NCBI GenBank assembly: GCA_963082875.1
Contig: OY720103.1
Span: 7,068,001 to 7,132,000, forward strand
Direction of reading: 5' to 3'
DNA from: Corella eumyota
Taxonomy: Eukaryota; Chordata; Ascidiacea; Phlebobranchia; Corellidae
DNA length: 64,000 bases
Of this stretch, positions 46,759 through 59,825 are shown in pieces. The translations under genes were made by a program, and so were the position numbers. Each line of letters starts with the position of its first letter. Within the stretch, counting starts at the first letter, position 1. The notes below the pieces were generated by a model that searched no databases, had not been told where the DNA came from, and saw only the letters and a program-made list of their open reading frames with translations.

Positions 46759-46904
46759 AAGCCTTCACTGGGAAATCTTCAGAAATTGCCTCGGCCAACG
46801 GTTTTTCACGTCGTCAGGGCGGGGTATCGGGAATAAATTTCAACTAGCAATAATCGCACCTCGGATAAACCTCATCGGTTACGATATCGCCTCTGCGCAA
46901 AGCT
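46759..46904 (-). ncRNA. U4: U4 snRNA gene, unit 47 (chimeric unit)
   Basis: Unit 47 spans 46254..47259. T143G, A77G, C69T and A68T as in unit 43 (but not C76A), in a unit whose left part matches class B unit 51. Confidence 0.9.
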
Positions 46905-47374
46905 ATCAAAAAAATGGCAAGATAACCTTTCCTATTCAAATAAAATGCTTCCATTTGTGGTGCGCAAAAATTTTTAATCAAGGAATACACATTAAAATTT
47001 TAATTAACAAAGTTGTTTGACCATTAAACATAATTATTAAGCATAGAAAACTAATTTCATTTTTGTTTAATAAAAGCACCAAAATAATAAATTGTATAAC
47101 AACTATTTATCCGATACCTAACGTCGTCAAGTAAAATTTTATCTTGCTTTTTCTTATAAGTTTTTATCAAAATGCTGAAAATTTTTTTTTTAAATTTAAC
47201 CACAACATAATCAAGATAAGCACAACTTTTTTGACATACATTTAAAAAAATTCACAGTTTTCCAGTATCAATAAATTTATTATTTAATTTGTTTTTACTT
47301 AATAATTTTGAAAGTTAATTTTCAGCGGTTTTGGTTATTTAAATAAAAAAAGATTATAAACCCAATAAAATTTT

Positions 47375-47541
47375 ATCACATAAACTATGTAATTTTTAAA
47401 AATGGAAATAAATCAATTCAAAAATAACAAAGGTTTGTGTGGTAATCCAATCCGGAACCTTTCGTACCCGAGGTAAGTTTAATATACTTACCCTTATTAT
47501 AGACCAACAAGTTTTTGTCGGTCGAGATTTTTTAAGTCCGT
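47375..47541 (-). ncRNA. Candidate SL RNA gene, unit 48
   Basis: Same variants as unit 44. Confidence 0.49.
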
Positions 47542-47764
47542 TGAATTGACACTTATAAATCTAAATCATAATAGCCTTGGTTTTTTCTATGATATTTTTT
47601 TATTTAATTTATTAAAAAATGGTTTTATTTAAACGTGTTAGAGCTCGCTGCGATTACTCGACGAAAAACCAAAGCATGTGGTATTGGTGCGTTTCGAAAC
47701 TTAAATCTATCAGTCAAAACCTGTCACATAAACTTCCTACATAACAGCTTTTGATTTAGAATAA

Positions 47765-47910
47765 AAGACTTCACTGGGAAATCTTCAGAAATTGCCTCGG
47801 CCAACGGTTTTTCACGTCGTCAGGGCGGGGTATTGGGAATAGTTTTCAACTAGCAATAATCGCACCTCGGATAAACCTCATCGGTTACGATATCGCCTCT
47901 GCGCAAAGCT
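47765..47910 (-). ncRNA. U4: U4 snRNA gene, unit 48
   Basis: Unit 48 spans 47260..48263. Consensus U4. Confidence 0.95.
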
Positions 47911-48378
47911 ATCAAAAAATGGCAAGATAACCTTTCCTATTCAAATAAAATGCTTCCATTTGTGGTGCGCAAAAATTTTTAATCAAGAAATACACATTAA
48001 AATTTTAATTAACAAATTTGTTTGACCATTAAACAGAATTATTAAGCATAGAAAACTAATTTCATTTTTGTTTAATAAAAGCACCAAAATAATAAATTGT
48101 ATAACAACTATTTATCCGATACCTAACGTCGTCAAGTAAAATTTTATCTTGCTTTTTCTTATAAGTTTTTATCAAAATGCTGAAAATTTTATTTTAAATT
48201 TAACCACAACATAATCAAGATAAGCACAACTTTTTTGACATACATTTAAAAAAATTCACAGTTTTCCAGTATCAATAAATTTATTATTCAATTTGTTTTT
48301 ACTTAATAATTTTGAAAGTTAATTTTCAGCGGTTTTGGTTATTTAAATAAAAAAAGATTATAAACCCAATAAAATTTT

Positions 48379-48545
48379 ATCACATAAACTATGTAATTTT
48401 TAAAAATGGGGATAAATCAATTCAAAAATAACAAAGGTTTGTGTGGTAATCCAATCCGGAACCTTTCGTACCCGAGGTAAGTTTAATATACTTACCCTTA
48501 TTATAGACCAACAAGTTTTTGTTGGTCGAGATTTTTTAGGTCCGT
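48379..48545 (-). ncRNA. Candidate SL RNA gene, unit 49
   Basis: Same fully paired exon hairpin as unit 45. Confidence 0.52.
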
Positions 48546-48768
48546 TGAATCGACACTTATAAATCTAAATCATAAAAGCCTTGGTTTTTTCTATGATATT
48601 TTTTTATTTAATTTATTAAAAAATGGTTTTATTTAAACGTGTTAGAGCTCGCTGCGATTACTCGACGAAAAACCAAAGCATGTGGTATTGGTGCGCTTCG
48701 AAACTTAAATCTATCAGTCAAAACCTGTCACATAAACCTCCTACATAACAGCTTTTGATTTAGAATAA

Positions 48769-48914
48769 AAGACTTCACTGGGAAATCTTCAGAAATTGCC
48801 TCGGCCAACGGTTTTTCACGTCGTCAGGGCGGGGTATTGGGAATAGTTTTCAACTAGCAATAATCGCACCTCGGATAAACCTCATCGGTTACGATATCGC
48901 CTCTGCGCAAAGCT
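48769..48914 (-). ncRNA. U4: U4 snRNA gene, unit 49
   Basis: Unit 49 spans 48264..49269. Consensus U4. Confidence 0.95.
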
Positions 48915-49384
48915 ATCAAAAAAATGGCAAGATAACCTTTCCTATTCAAATAAAATGCTTCCATTTGTGGTGCGCAAAAATTTTTAATCAAGGAATACAC
49001 ATTAAAATTTTAATTAACAAATTTGTTTGACCATTAAACATAATTATTAAGCATAGAAAACTAATTTCATTTTTGTTTAATAAAAACACCAAAATAATAA
49101 ATTGTATAACAACTATTTATCCGATACCTAACGTCGTCAAGTAAAATTTTATCTTGCTTTTTCTTATAAGTTTTTATCAAAATGCTGAAAATTTTTTTTT
49201 TAAATTTAACCACAACATAATCAAGATAAGCACAACTTTTTTGACATACATTTAAAAAAATTCACAGTTTTCCAGTATCAATAAATTTATTATTCAATTT
49301 GTTTTTACTTAATAATTTTGAAAGTTAATTTTCAGCGGTTTTGGTTATTTAAATAAAAAAAGATTATAAACCCAATAAAATTTT

Positions 49385-49551
49385 ATCACATAAACTATGT
49401 AATTTTTAAAAATGGGAATAAATCAATTTAAAAATAACAAAGGTTTGTGTGGTAATCCAATCCGGAACCTTTCGTACCCGAGGTAAGTTTAATATACTTA
49501 CCCTTATTATAGACCAACAAGTTTTTGTCGGTCGAGATTTTTTAGGTCCGT
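49385..49551 (-). ncRNA. Candidate SL RNA gene, unit 50 (Sm-like site altered)
   Basis: Sm-like site AUUUUUAA. Confidence 0.42.
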
Positions 49552-49774
49552 TGAATCGACACTTATAAATCTAAATCATAAAAGCCTTGGTTTTTTCTAT
49601 GATATTTTTTTATTTAATTTATTAAAAAATGGTTTTATTTAAACGTGTTAGAGCTCGCTGCGATTACTCGACGAAAAACCAAAGCATGTGGTATTGGTGC
49701 GATTCGAAACTTAAATCTATCAGTCAAAACCTGTCACATAAACCTCCTACATAACAGCTTTTGATTTAGAATAA

Positions 49775-49920
49775 AAGACTTCACTGGGAAATCTTCAGAA
49801 ATTGCCTCGGCCAACGGTTTTTCACGTCGTCAGGGCGGGGTATTGGGAATAGTTTTCAACTAGCAATAATCGCACCTCGGATAAACCTCATCGGTTACGA
49901 TATCGCCTGTGCGCAAAGCT
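49775..49920 (-). ncRNA. U4: U4 snRNA gene, unit 50 (class A)
   Basis: Unit 50 spans 49270..50274. G12C. Confidence 0.93.
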
Positions 49921-50389
49921 ATCAAAAAATGGCAAGATAACCTTTTCTATTCAAATAAAATGCTTCCATTTGTGGTGCGCAAAAATTTTTAATCAAGGAA
50001 TACACATTAAAATTTTAATTAACAAATTTGTTTGACCATTAAACATAATTATTAAGCATAGAAAACTAATTTCATTTTTGTTTAATAAAAGCACCAAAAT
50101 AATAAATTGTATAACAACTATTTATCCGATACCTAACGTCGTCAAGTAAAATTTTATCTTGCTTTTTCTTATAAGTTTTTATCAAAATGCTGAAAATTTT
50201 TTTTTTAAATTTAACCACAACATAATCAAGATAAGCACAACTTTTTTGACATACATTTAAAAAAATTCACAGTTTTCCAGTATCAATAAATTTATTATTC
50301 AATTTGTTTTTACTTAATAATTTTGAAAGTTAATTTTCAGCGGTTTTGGTTATTTAAATAAAAAAAGATTATAAACCCAATAAAATTTT

Positions 50390-50556
50390 ATCACATAAAC
50401 TATGTAATTTTTAAAAATGGGGATAAATCAATTCAAAAATAACAAAGGTTTGTGTGGTAATCCAATCCGGAACCTTTCGTACCCGAGGTAAGTTTAATAT
50501 ACTTACCCTTATTATAGACCAACAAGTTTTTGTCGGTCGAGATTTTTTAGGTCCGT
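50390..50556 (-). ncRNA. Candidate SL RNA gene, unit 51
   Basis: GGGGATA only. Confidence 0.5.
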
Positions 50557-50779
50557 TGAATCGACACTTATAAATCTAAATCATAAAAGCCTTGGTTTTT
50601 TCTATGATATTTTTTTATTTAATTTGTTAAAAAATGGTTTTATTTAAACGTGTTAGAGCTCGCTGCGATTACTCGACGAAAAACCAAAGCATGTGGTATT
50701 GGTGCGATTCGAAACTTAAATCTATCAGTCAAAACCTGTCACATAAACCTCCTACATAATGGCTTTTGATTTAGAATAA

Positions 50780-50925
50780 AAGACTTCACTGGGAAATCTT
50801 CAGAAATTGCCTCGGCCAACGGTTTTTCACGTCGTCAGGGCGGGGTATTGGGAATAGTTTTCAACTAGCAATAATCGCACCTCGGATAAACCTCATAGGT
50901 TACGATATCGCCTCTGCGCAAAGCT
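50780..50925 (-). ncRNA. U4: U4 snRNA gene, unit 51 (class B)
   Basis: Unit 51 spans 50275..51279. G29T. Confidence 0.94.
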
Positions 50926-51394
50926 ATCAAAAAATGGCAAGATAACCTTTCCTATTCAAATAAAATGCTTCCTTTTGTGGTGCGCAAAAATTTTTAATCA
51001 AGGAATACACATTAAAATTTTAATTAACAAATTTGTTTGACCATTAAACATAATTATTAAGCATAGAAAACTAATTTCATTTTTGTTTAATAAAAGCACC
51101 AAAATAATAAATTGTATAACAACTATTTATCCGATACCTAACGTCGTCAAGTAAAATTTTATCTTGCTTTTTTTTATAAGTTTTTATCAAAATGCTGAAA
51201 ATTTTTTTTTTAAATTTAACCACAACATAATCAAGATAAGCACAACTTTTTTGACATACATGTAAAAAAATTCACAGTTTTCCAGTATCAATAAATTTAT
51301 TATTCAATTTGTTTTTACTTAATAATTTTGAAAGTTAATTTTCAGCGGTTTTGGTTATTTAAATAAAAAAAGATTATAAACCCAATAAAATTTT

Positions 51395-51561
51395 ATCACA
51401 TAAACTATGTAATTTTTAAAAATGGGAATAAATCAATTCAAAAATAACAAAGGTTTGTGTGGTAATCCAATCCGGAACCTTTCGTACCCGAGGTAAGTTT
51501 AATATACTTACCCTTATTATAGACCAACAAGTTTTTGTCGGTCGAGATTTTTTAGGTCCGT
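51395..51561 (-). ncRNA. Candidate SL RNA gene, unit 52
   Basis: Consensus. Confidence 0.5.
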
Positions 51562-51784
51562 TGAATCGACACTTATAAATCTAAATCATAAAAGCCTTGG
51601 TTTTTTCTATGATATTTTTTTATTTAATTTATTAAAAAATGGTTTTATTTAAACGTGTTAGAGCTCGCTGCGATTACTCGACGATAAACCAAAGCATGTG
51701 GTATTGGTGCGCTTCGAAACTTAAATCTAACAGTCAAAACCTGTCACATAAACCTCCTACATAACAGCTTTTGATTTAGAATAA

Positions 51785-51930
51785 AAGACTTCACTGGGAA
51801 ATCTTCACAAATTGGCTCGGCCAACGGTTTTTCACGTCGTCAGGGCGGGGTATTGGGAATAGTTTTCAACTAGCAATAATCGCACCTCGGATAAACCTCA
51901 TCGGTTACGATATCGTCTCTGCGCAAAGCT
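51785..51930 (-). ncRNA. U4: U4 snRNA gene, unit 52 (class C)
   Basis: Unit 52 spans 51280..52284. C123G, G116C and G15A. Confidence 0.92.
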
Positions 51931-52399
51931 ATCAAAAAAATGGCAAGATAACCTTTCCTATTCAAATAAAATGCTTCCATTTGTGGTGCGCAAAAATTTT
52001 TAATCAAGGAATACACATTAAAATTTTAATTAACAAAGTTGTTTGACCATTAAACATAATTATTAAGCATAGAAAACTAATTTCATTTTTGTTTAATAAA
52101 AGCACCAAAATAATAAATTGTATAACAACTATTTATCCGATACCTAACGTCGTCAAGTAAAATTTATCTTGCTTTTTCTTATAAGTTTTTATCAAAATGC
52201 TGAAAATTTTTTTTTTAAATTTAACCACAACATAATCAAGATAAGCACAACTTTTTTGACATACATTTAAAAAAATTCACAGTTTTCCAGTATCAATAAA
52301 TTTATTATTCAATTTGTTTCTACTTAATAATTTTGAAAGTTAATTTTCAGCGGTTTTGGTTATTTAAATAAAAAAAGATTATAAACCCAATAAAATTTT

Positions 52400-52566
52400 A
52401 TCACATAAACTATGTAATTTTTAAAAATGGGAATAAATCAATTCAAAAATAACAAAGGTTTGTGTGGTAATCCAATCCGGAACCTTTCGTACCCGAGGTA
52501 AGTTTAATATACTTACCCTTATTATAGACCAACAAGTTTTTGTCGGTCGAGATTTTTTAGGTCCGT
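52400..52566 (-). ncRNA. Candidate SL RNA gene, unit 53
   Basis: Consensus. Confidence 0.5.
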
Positions 52567-52789
52567 TGAATCGACACTTATAAATCTAAATCATAAAAGC
52601 CTTGGTTTTTTCTATGATATTTTTTTATTTAATTTATTAAAAAATGGTTTTATTTAAACGTGTTAGAGCTCGCTGCGATTACTCGACGAAAAACCAAAGC
52701 ATGTGGTATTGGTGCGCTGCGAAACTTAAATCTAACAGTCAAAACCTGTCACATAAACCTCCTACATAACAGCTTTTGATTTAGAATAA

Positions 52790-52935
52790 AAGACTTCACT
52801 GGGAAATCTTCACAAATTGGCTCGGCCAACGGTTTTTCACGTCGTCAGGGCGGGGTATTGGGAATAGTTTTCAACTAGCAATAATCGCACCTCGGATAAA
52901 CCTCATCGGTTACGATATCGTCTCTGCGCAAAGCT
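52790..52935 (-). ncRNA. U4: U4 snRNA gene, unit 53 (D/C chimera)
   Basis: Unit 53 spans 52285..53290. Class C U4 (C123G, G116C, G15A) behind a class D left half. Confidence 0.92.
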
Positions 52936-53405
52936 ATCAAAAAAATGGCAAGATAACCTTTCCTATTCAAATAAAATGCTTCCATTTGTGGTGCGCAAAA
53001 ATTTTTAATCAAGGAATACACATTAAAATTTTAATTAACAAAGTTGTTTGACCATTAAACATAATTATTAAGCATAGAAAACTAATTTCATTTTTGTTTA
53101 ATAAAAGCACCAAAATAATAAATTGTATAACAACTATTTATCCGATACCTAACGTCGTCAAGTAAAATTTTATCTTGCTTTTTCTTATAAGTTTTTATCA
53201 AAATGCTGAAAATTTTTTTTTTAAATTTAACCACAACATAATCAAGATAAGCACAACTTTTTTGACATACATTTAAAAAAATTCACAGTTTTCCAGTATC
53301 AATAAATTTATTATTCAATTTGTTTCTACTTAATAATTTTGAAAGTTAATTTTCAGCGGTTTTGGTTATTTAAATAAAAAAAGATTATAAACCCAATAAA
53401 ATTTT

Positions 53406-53572
53406 ATCACATAAACTATGTAATTTTTAAAAATGGGAATAAATCAATTCAAAAATAACAAAGGTTTGTGTGGTAATCCAATCCGGAACCTTTCGTACCC
53501 GAGGTAAGTTTAATATACTTACCCTTATTATAGACCAACAAGTTTTTGTCGGTCGAGATTTTTTAGGTCCGT
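53406..53572 (-). ncRNA. Candidate SL RNA gene, unit 54
   Basis: Consensus. Confidence 0.5.
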
Positions 53573-53795
53573 TGAATCGACACTTATAAATCTAAATCAT
53601 AAAAGCCTTGGTTTTTTCTATGATATTTTTTTATTTAATTTATTAAAAAATGGTTTTATTTAAACGTGTTAGAGCTCGCTGCGATTACTCGACGAAAAAC
53701 CAAAGCATGTGGTATTGGTGCGCTGCGAAACTTAAATCTAACAGTCAAAACCTGTCACATAAACCTCCTACATAACAGCTTTTGATTTAGAATAA

Positions 53796-53941
53796 AAGAC
53801 TTCACTGGGAAATCTTCAGAAATTGCCTCGGCCAACGGTTTTTCACGTCGTCAGGGCGGGGTATTGGGAATAGTTTTCAACTAGCAATAATCGCACCTGG
53901 GATAAACCTCATCGGTTACGATATCGCCTCTGCGCAAAGCT
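53796..53941 (-). ncRNA. U4: U4 snRNA gene, unit 54 (D/A chimera, kink-turn altered)
   Basis: Unit 54 spans 53291..54295. G43C in the kink-turn, but the spacer to the right lacks all class D markers. Confidence 0.9.
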
Positions 53942-54410
53942 ATCAAAAAATGGCAAGATAACCTTTCCTATTCAAATAAAATGCTTCCATTTGTGGTGCG
54001 CAAAAATTTTTAATCAAGGAATACACATTAAAATTTTAATTAACAAATTTGTTTGACCATTAAACATAATTATTAAGCATAGAAAACTAATTTCATTTTT
54101 GTTTAATAAAAGCACCAAAATAATAAATTGTATAACAACTATTTATCCGATACCTAACGTCGTCAAGTAAAATTTTATCTTGCTTTTTCTTATAAGTTTT
54201 TATCAAAATGCTGAAAATTTTTTTTTTAAATTTAACCACAACATAATCAAGATAAGCACAACTTTTTTGACATACATTTAAAAAAATTCACAGTTTTCCA
54301 GTATCAATAAATTTATTATTCAATTTGTTTTTACTTAATAATTTTGAAAGTTAATTTTCAGCGGTTTTGGTTATTTAAATAAAAAAAGATTATAAACCCA
54401 ATAAAATTTT

Positions 54411-54577
54411 ATCACATAAACTATGTAATTTTTAAAAATGGGGATAAATCAATTCAAAAATAACAAAGGTTTGTGTGGTAATCCAATCCGGAACCTTTCG
54501 TACCCGAGGTAAGTTTAATATACTTACCCTTATTATAGACCAACAAGTTTTTGTCGGTCGAGATTTTTTAGGTCCGT
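54411..54577 (-). ncRNA. Candidate SL RNA gene, unit 55
   Basis: GGGGATA only. Confidence 0.5.
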
Positions 54578-54800
54578 TGAATCGACACTTATAAATCTAA
54601 ATCATAAAAGCCTTGGTTTTTTCTATGATATTTTTTTATTTAATTTGTTAAAAAATGGTTTTATTTAAACGTGTTAGAGCTCGCTGCGATTACTCGACGA
54701 AAAACCAAAGCATGTGGTATTGGTGCGATTCGAAACTTAAATCTATCAGTCAAAACCTGTCACATAAACCTCCTACATAATGGCTTTTGATTTAGAATAA

Positions 54801-54946
54801 AAGACTTCACTGGGAAATCTTCAGAAATTGCCTCGGCCAACGGTTTTTCACGTCGTCAGGGCGGGGTATTGGGAATAGTTTTCAACTAGCAATAATCGCA
54901 CCTCGGATAAACCTCATAGGTTACGATATCGCCTCTGCGCAAAGCT
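54801..54946 (-). ncRNA. U4: U4 snRNA gene, unit 55 (class B)
   Basis: Unit 55 spans 54296..55300. G29T. Confidence 0.94.
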
Positions 54947-55415
54947 ATCAAAAAATGGCAAGATAACCTTTCCTATTCAAATAAAATGCTTCCTTTTGTG
55001 GTGCGCAAAAATTTTTAATCAAGGAATACACATTAAAATTTTAATTAACAAATTTGTTTGACCATTAAACATAATTATTAAGCATAGAAAACTAATTTCA
55101 TTTTTGTTTAATAAAAGCACCAAAATAATAAATTGTATAACAACTATTTATCCGATACCTAACGTCGTCAAGTAAAATTTTATCTTGCTTTTTTTTATAA
55201 GTTTTTATCAAAATGCTGAAAATTTTTTTTTTAAATTTAACCACAACATAATCAAGATAAGCACAACTTTTTTGACATACATGTAAAAAAATTCACAGTT
55301 TTCCAGTATCAATAAATTTATTATTCAATTTGTTTTTACTTAATAATTTTGAAAGTTAATTTTCAGCGGTTTTGGTTATTTAAATAAAAAAAGATTATAA
55401 ACCCAATAAAATTTT

Positions 55416-55582
55416 ATCACATAAACTATGTAATTTTTAAAAATGGGAATAAATCAATTCAAAAATAACAAAGGTTTGTGTGGTAATCCAATCCGGAACC
55501 TTTCGTACCCGAGGTAAGTTTAATATACTTACCCTTATTATAGACCAACAAGTTTTTGTCGGTCGAGATTTTTTAGGTCCGT
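55416..55582 (-). ncRNA. Candidate SL RNA gene, unit 56
   Basis: Consensus. Confidence 0.5.
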
Positions 55583-55805
55583 TGAATCGACACTTATAAA
55601 TCTAAATCATAAAAGCCTTGGTTTTTTCTATGATATTTTTTTATTTAATTTATTAAAAAATGGTTTTATTTAAACGTGTTAGAGCTCGCTGCGATTACTC
55701 GACGAAAAACCAAAGCATGTGGTATTGGTGCGCTTCGAAACTTAAATCTAACAGTCAAAACCTGTCACATAAACCTCCTACATAACAGCTTTTGATTTAG
55801 AATAA

Positions 55806-55951
55806 AAGACTTCACTGGGAAATCTTCACAAATTGGCTCGGCCAACGGTTTTTCACGTCGTCAGGGCGGGGTATTGGGAATAGTTTTCAACTAGCAATAA
55901 TCGCACCTCGGATAAACCTCATCGGTTACGATATCGTCTCTGCGCAAAGCT
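55806..55951 (-). ncRNA. U4: U4 snRNA gene, unit 56 (class C)
   Basis: Unit 56 spans 55301..56306. C123G, G116C and G15A. Confidence 0.92.
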
Positions 55952-56421
55952 ATCAAAAAAATGGCAAGATAACCTTTCCTATTCAAATAAAATGCTTCCA
56001 TTTGTGGTGCGCAAAAATTTTTAATCAAGGAATACACATTAAAATTTTAATTAACAAAGTTGTTTGACCATTAAACATAATTATTAAGCATAGAAAACTA
56101 ATTTCATTTTTGTTTAATAAAAGCACCAAAATAATAAATTGTATAACAACTATTTATCCGATACCTAACGTCGTCAAGTAAAATTTTATCTTGCTTTTTC
56201 TTATAAGTTTTTATCAAAATGCTGAAAATTTTTTTTTTAAATTTAACCACAACATAATCAAGATAAGCACAACTTTTTTGACATACATTTAAAAAAATTC
56301 ACAGTTTTCCAGTATCAATAAATTTATTATTCAATTTGTTTCTACTTAATAATTTTGAAAGTTAATTTTCAGCGGTTTTGGTTATTTAAATAAAAAAAGA
56401 TTATAAACCCAATAAAATTTT

Positions 56422-56588
56422 ATCACATAAACTATGTAATTTTTAAAAATGGGAATAAATCAATTCAAAAATAACAAAGGTTTGTGTGGTAATCCAATCC
56501 GGAACCTTTCGTACCCGAGGTAAGTTTAATATACTTACCCTTATTATAGACCAACAAGTTTTTGTCGGTCGAGATTTTTTAGGTCCGT
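56422..56588 (-). ncRNA. Candidate SL RNA gene, unit 57
   Basis: Consensus. Confidence 0.5.
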
Positions 56589-56811
56589 TGAATCGACACT
56601 TATAAATCTAAATCATAAAAGCCTTGGTTTTTTCTATGATATTTTTTTATTTAATTTATTAAAAAATGGTTTTATTTAAACGTGTTAGAGCTCGCTGCGA
56701 TTACTCGACGAAAAACCAAAGCATGTGGTATTGGTGCGCTGCGAAACTTAAATCTAACAGTCAAAACCTGTCACATAAACCTCCTACATAACAGCTTTTG
56801 ATTTAGAATAA

Positions 56812-56957
56812 AAGACTTCACTGGGAAATCTTCAGAAATTGCCTCGGCCAACGGTTTTTCACGTCGTCAGGGCGGGGTATTGGGAATAGTTTTCAACTAG
56901 CAATAATCGCACCTGGGATAAACCTCATCGGTTACGATATCGCCTCTGCGCAAAGCT
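56812..56957 (-). ncRNA. U4: U4 snRNA gene, unit 57 (class D, kink-turn altered)
   Basis: Unit 57 spans 56307..57310. G43C. Confidence 0.9.
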
Positions 56958-57425
56958 ATCAAAAAATGGCAAGATAACCTTTCCTATTCAAATAAAATGC
57001 TTCCATTTGTGGTGCGCAAAAATTTTTAATCAAGAAATACACATTAAAATTTTAAATAACAAATTTGTTTGACCATTAAACATAATTATTAAGCATAGAA
57101 AACTAATTTCATTTTTGTTTAATAAAAGCACCAAAATAATAAATTGTATAACAACTATTTATCCGATACCTAACGTCGTCAAGTAAAATTTTATCTTGCT
57201 TTTTCTTATAAGTTTTTATCAAAATGCTGAAAATTTTATTTTAAATTTAACCACAACATAATCAAGATAAGCACAACTTTTTTGACATACATTTAAAAAA
57301 ATTCACAGTTTTCCAGTATCAATAAATTTATTATTCAATTTGTTTTTACTTAATAATTTTGAAAGTTAATTTTTAGCGGTTTTGGTTATTTAAATAAAAA
57401 AAGATTATAAACCCAATAAAATTTT

Positions 57426-57592
57426 ATCACATAAACTATGTAATTTTTAAAAATGGGAATAAATCAATTCAAAAATAACAAAGGTTTGTGTGGTAATCCA
57501 ATCCGGAACCTTTCGTACCCGAGGTAAGTTTAATATACTTACCCTTATTATAGACCAACAAGTTTTTGTCGGTCGAGATTTTTTAGGTCCGT
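57426..57592 (-). ncRNA. Candidate SL RNA gene, unit 58
   Basis: Consensus. Confidence 0.5.
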
Positions 57593-57815
57593 TGAATCGA
57601 CACTTATTAATCTAAATCATAAAAGCGTTGGTTTTTTCTATGATATTTTTTTATTTAATTTATTAAAAAATGGTTTTATTTAAACGTGTTAGAGCTCGCT
57701 GCGATTACTCGACGAAAAACCAAAGCATGTGGTATTGGTGCGATTCGAAACTTAAATCTATCAGTCAAAACCTGTCACATAAACCTCCTACATAACAGCT
57801 TTTGATTTAGAATAA

Positions 57816-57961
57816 AAGACTTCACTGGGAAATCTTCAGAAATTGCCTCGGCCAACGGTTTTTCACGTCGTCAGGGCGGGGTATTGGGAATAGTTTTCAA
57901 CTAGCAATAATCGCACCTCGGATAAACCTCATCGGTTACGATATCGCCTGTGCGCAAAGCT
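57816..57961 (-). ncRNA. U4: U4 snRNA gene, unit 58 (class A)
   Basis: Unit 58 spans 57311..58315. G12C. Confidence 0.93.
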
Positions 57962-58430
57962 ATCAAAAAATGGCAAGATAACCTTTCCTATTCAAATAAA
58001 ATGCTTCCATTTGTGGTGCGCAAAAATTTTTAATCAAGGAATACACATTAAAATTTTAATTAACAAATTTGTTTGACCATTAAACATAATTATTAAGCAT
58101 AGAAAACTAATTTCATTTTTGTTTAATAAAAGCACCAAAATAATAAATTGTATAACAACTATTTATCCGATACCTAACGTCGTCAAGTAAAATTTTATCT
58201 TGCTTTTTCTTATAAGTTTTTATCAAAATGCTGAAAATTTTTTTTTTAAATTTAACCACAACATAATCAAGATAAGCACAACTTTTTTGACATACATTTA
58301 AAAAAATTCACAGTTTTCCAGTATCAATAAATTTATTATTCAATTTGTTTTTACTTAATAATTTTGAAAGTTAATTTTCAGCGGTTTTGGTTATTTAAAT
58401 AAAAAAAGATTATAAACCCAATAAAATTTT

Positions 58431-58597
58431 ATCACATAAACTATGTAATTTTTAAAAATGGGGATAAATCAATTCAAAAATAACAAAGGTTTGTGTGGTA
58501 ATCCAATCCGGAACCTTTCGTACCCGAGGTAAGTTTAATATACTTACCCTTATTATAGACCAACAAGTTTTTGTCGGTCGAGATTTTTTAGGTCCGT
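58431..58597 (-). ncRNA. Candidate SL RNA gene, unit 59
   Basis: GGGGATA only. Confidence 0.5.
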
Positions 58598-58820
58598 TGA
58601 ATCGACACTTATAAATCTAAATCATAAAAGCCTTGGTTTTTTCTATGATATTTTGTTATTTAATTTGTTAAAAAATGGTTTTATTTAAACGTGTTAGAGC
58701 TCGCTGCGATTACTCGACGAAAAACCAAAGCATGTGGTATTGGTGCGATTCGAAACTTAAATCTATCAGTCAAAACCTGTCACATAAACCTTCTACATAA
58801 TGGCTTTTGATTTAGAATAA

Positions 58821-58966
58821 AAGACTTCACTGGGAAATTTTCAGAAATTGCCTCGGCCAACGGTTTTTCACGTCGTCAGGGCGGGGTATTGGGAATAGTT
58901 TTCAACTAGCAATAATCGCACCTAGGATAAACCTCATAGGTTACGATATCGCCTCTGCGCAAAGCT
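58821..58966 (-). ncRNA. U4: U4 snRNA gene, unit 59 (class B, kink-turn altered)
   Basis: Unit 59 spans 58316..59320. G29T, G128A, and G43T, a second way of losing the same kink-turn guanine as class D. Confidence 0.9.
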
Positions 58967-59435
58967 ATCAAAAAATGGCAAGATAACCTTTCCTATTCAA
59001 ATAAAATGCTTCCTTTTGTGGTGCGCAAAAATTTTTAATCAAGGAATACACATTAAAATTTTAATTAACAAATTTGTTTGACCATTAAACATAATTATTA
59101 AGCATAGAAAACTAATTTCATTTTTGTTTAATAAAAGCACCAAAATAATAAATTGTATAACAACTATTTATCCGATACCTAACGTCGTCAAGTAAAATTT
59201 TATCTTGCTTTTTTTTATAAGTTTTTATCAAAATGCTGAAAATTTTTTTTTTAAATTTAACCACAACATAATCAAGATAAGCACAACTTTTTTGACATAC
59301 ATGTAAAAAAATTCACAGTTTTCCAGTATCAATAAATTTATTATTCAATTTGTTTTTACTTAATAATTTTGAAAGTTAATTTTCAGCGGTTTTGGTTATT
59401 TAAATAAAAAAAGATTATAAACCCAATAAAATTTT

Positions 59436-59602
59436 ATCACATAAACTATGTAATTTTTAAAAATGGGAATAAATCAATTCAAAAATAACAAAGGTTTGTG
59501 TGGTAATCCAATCCGGAACCTTTCGTACCCGAGGTAAGTTTAATATACTTACCCTTATTATAGACCAACAAGTTTTTGTCGGTCGAGATTTTTTAGGTCC
59601 GT
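59436..59602 (-). ncRNA. Candidate SL RNA gene, unit 60
   Basis: Consensus. Confidence 0.5.
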
Positions 59603-59825
59603 TGAATCGACACTTATAAATCTAAATCATAAAAGCCTTGGTTTTTTCTATGATATTTTTTTATTTAATTTATTAAAAAATGGTTTTATTTAAACGTGTT
59701 AGAGCTCGCTGCGATTAATCGACGAAAAACCAAAGCATGTGGTATTGGTGCGCTTCGAAACTTAAATCTATCAGTCAAAACCTGTCACATAAGCCTCCTA
59801 CATAACAGCTTTTGATTTAGAATAA

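Larger units (their letters stand above)
42233..50274 (-). repeat. Four-unit block present twice in tandem (units 43-46 and 47-50)
   Basis: Unit 44 matches 48 (GGAAAT, TTGAATTGAC, GCGTTTCG), 45 matches 49 (GTTGGTC, AAAACACC) and 46 matches 50 (CAATTTAAAA, CTTTTCTATT, U4 G12C). Unit 43 matches 47 only in its right half. Confidence 0.88.
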
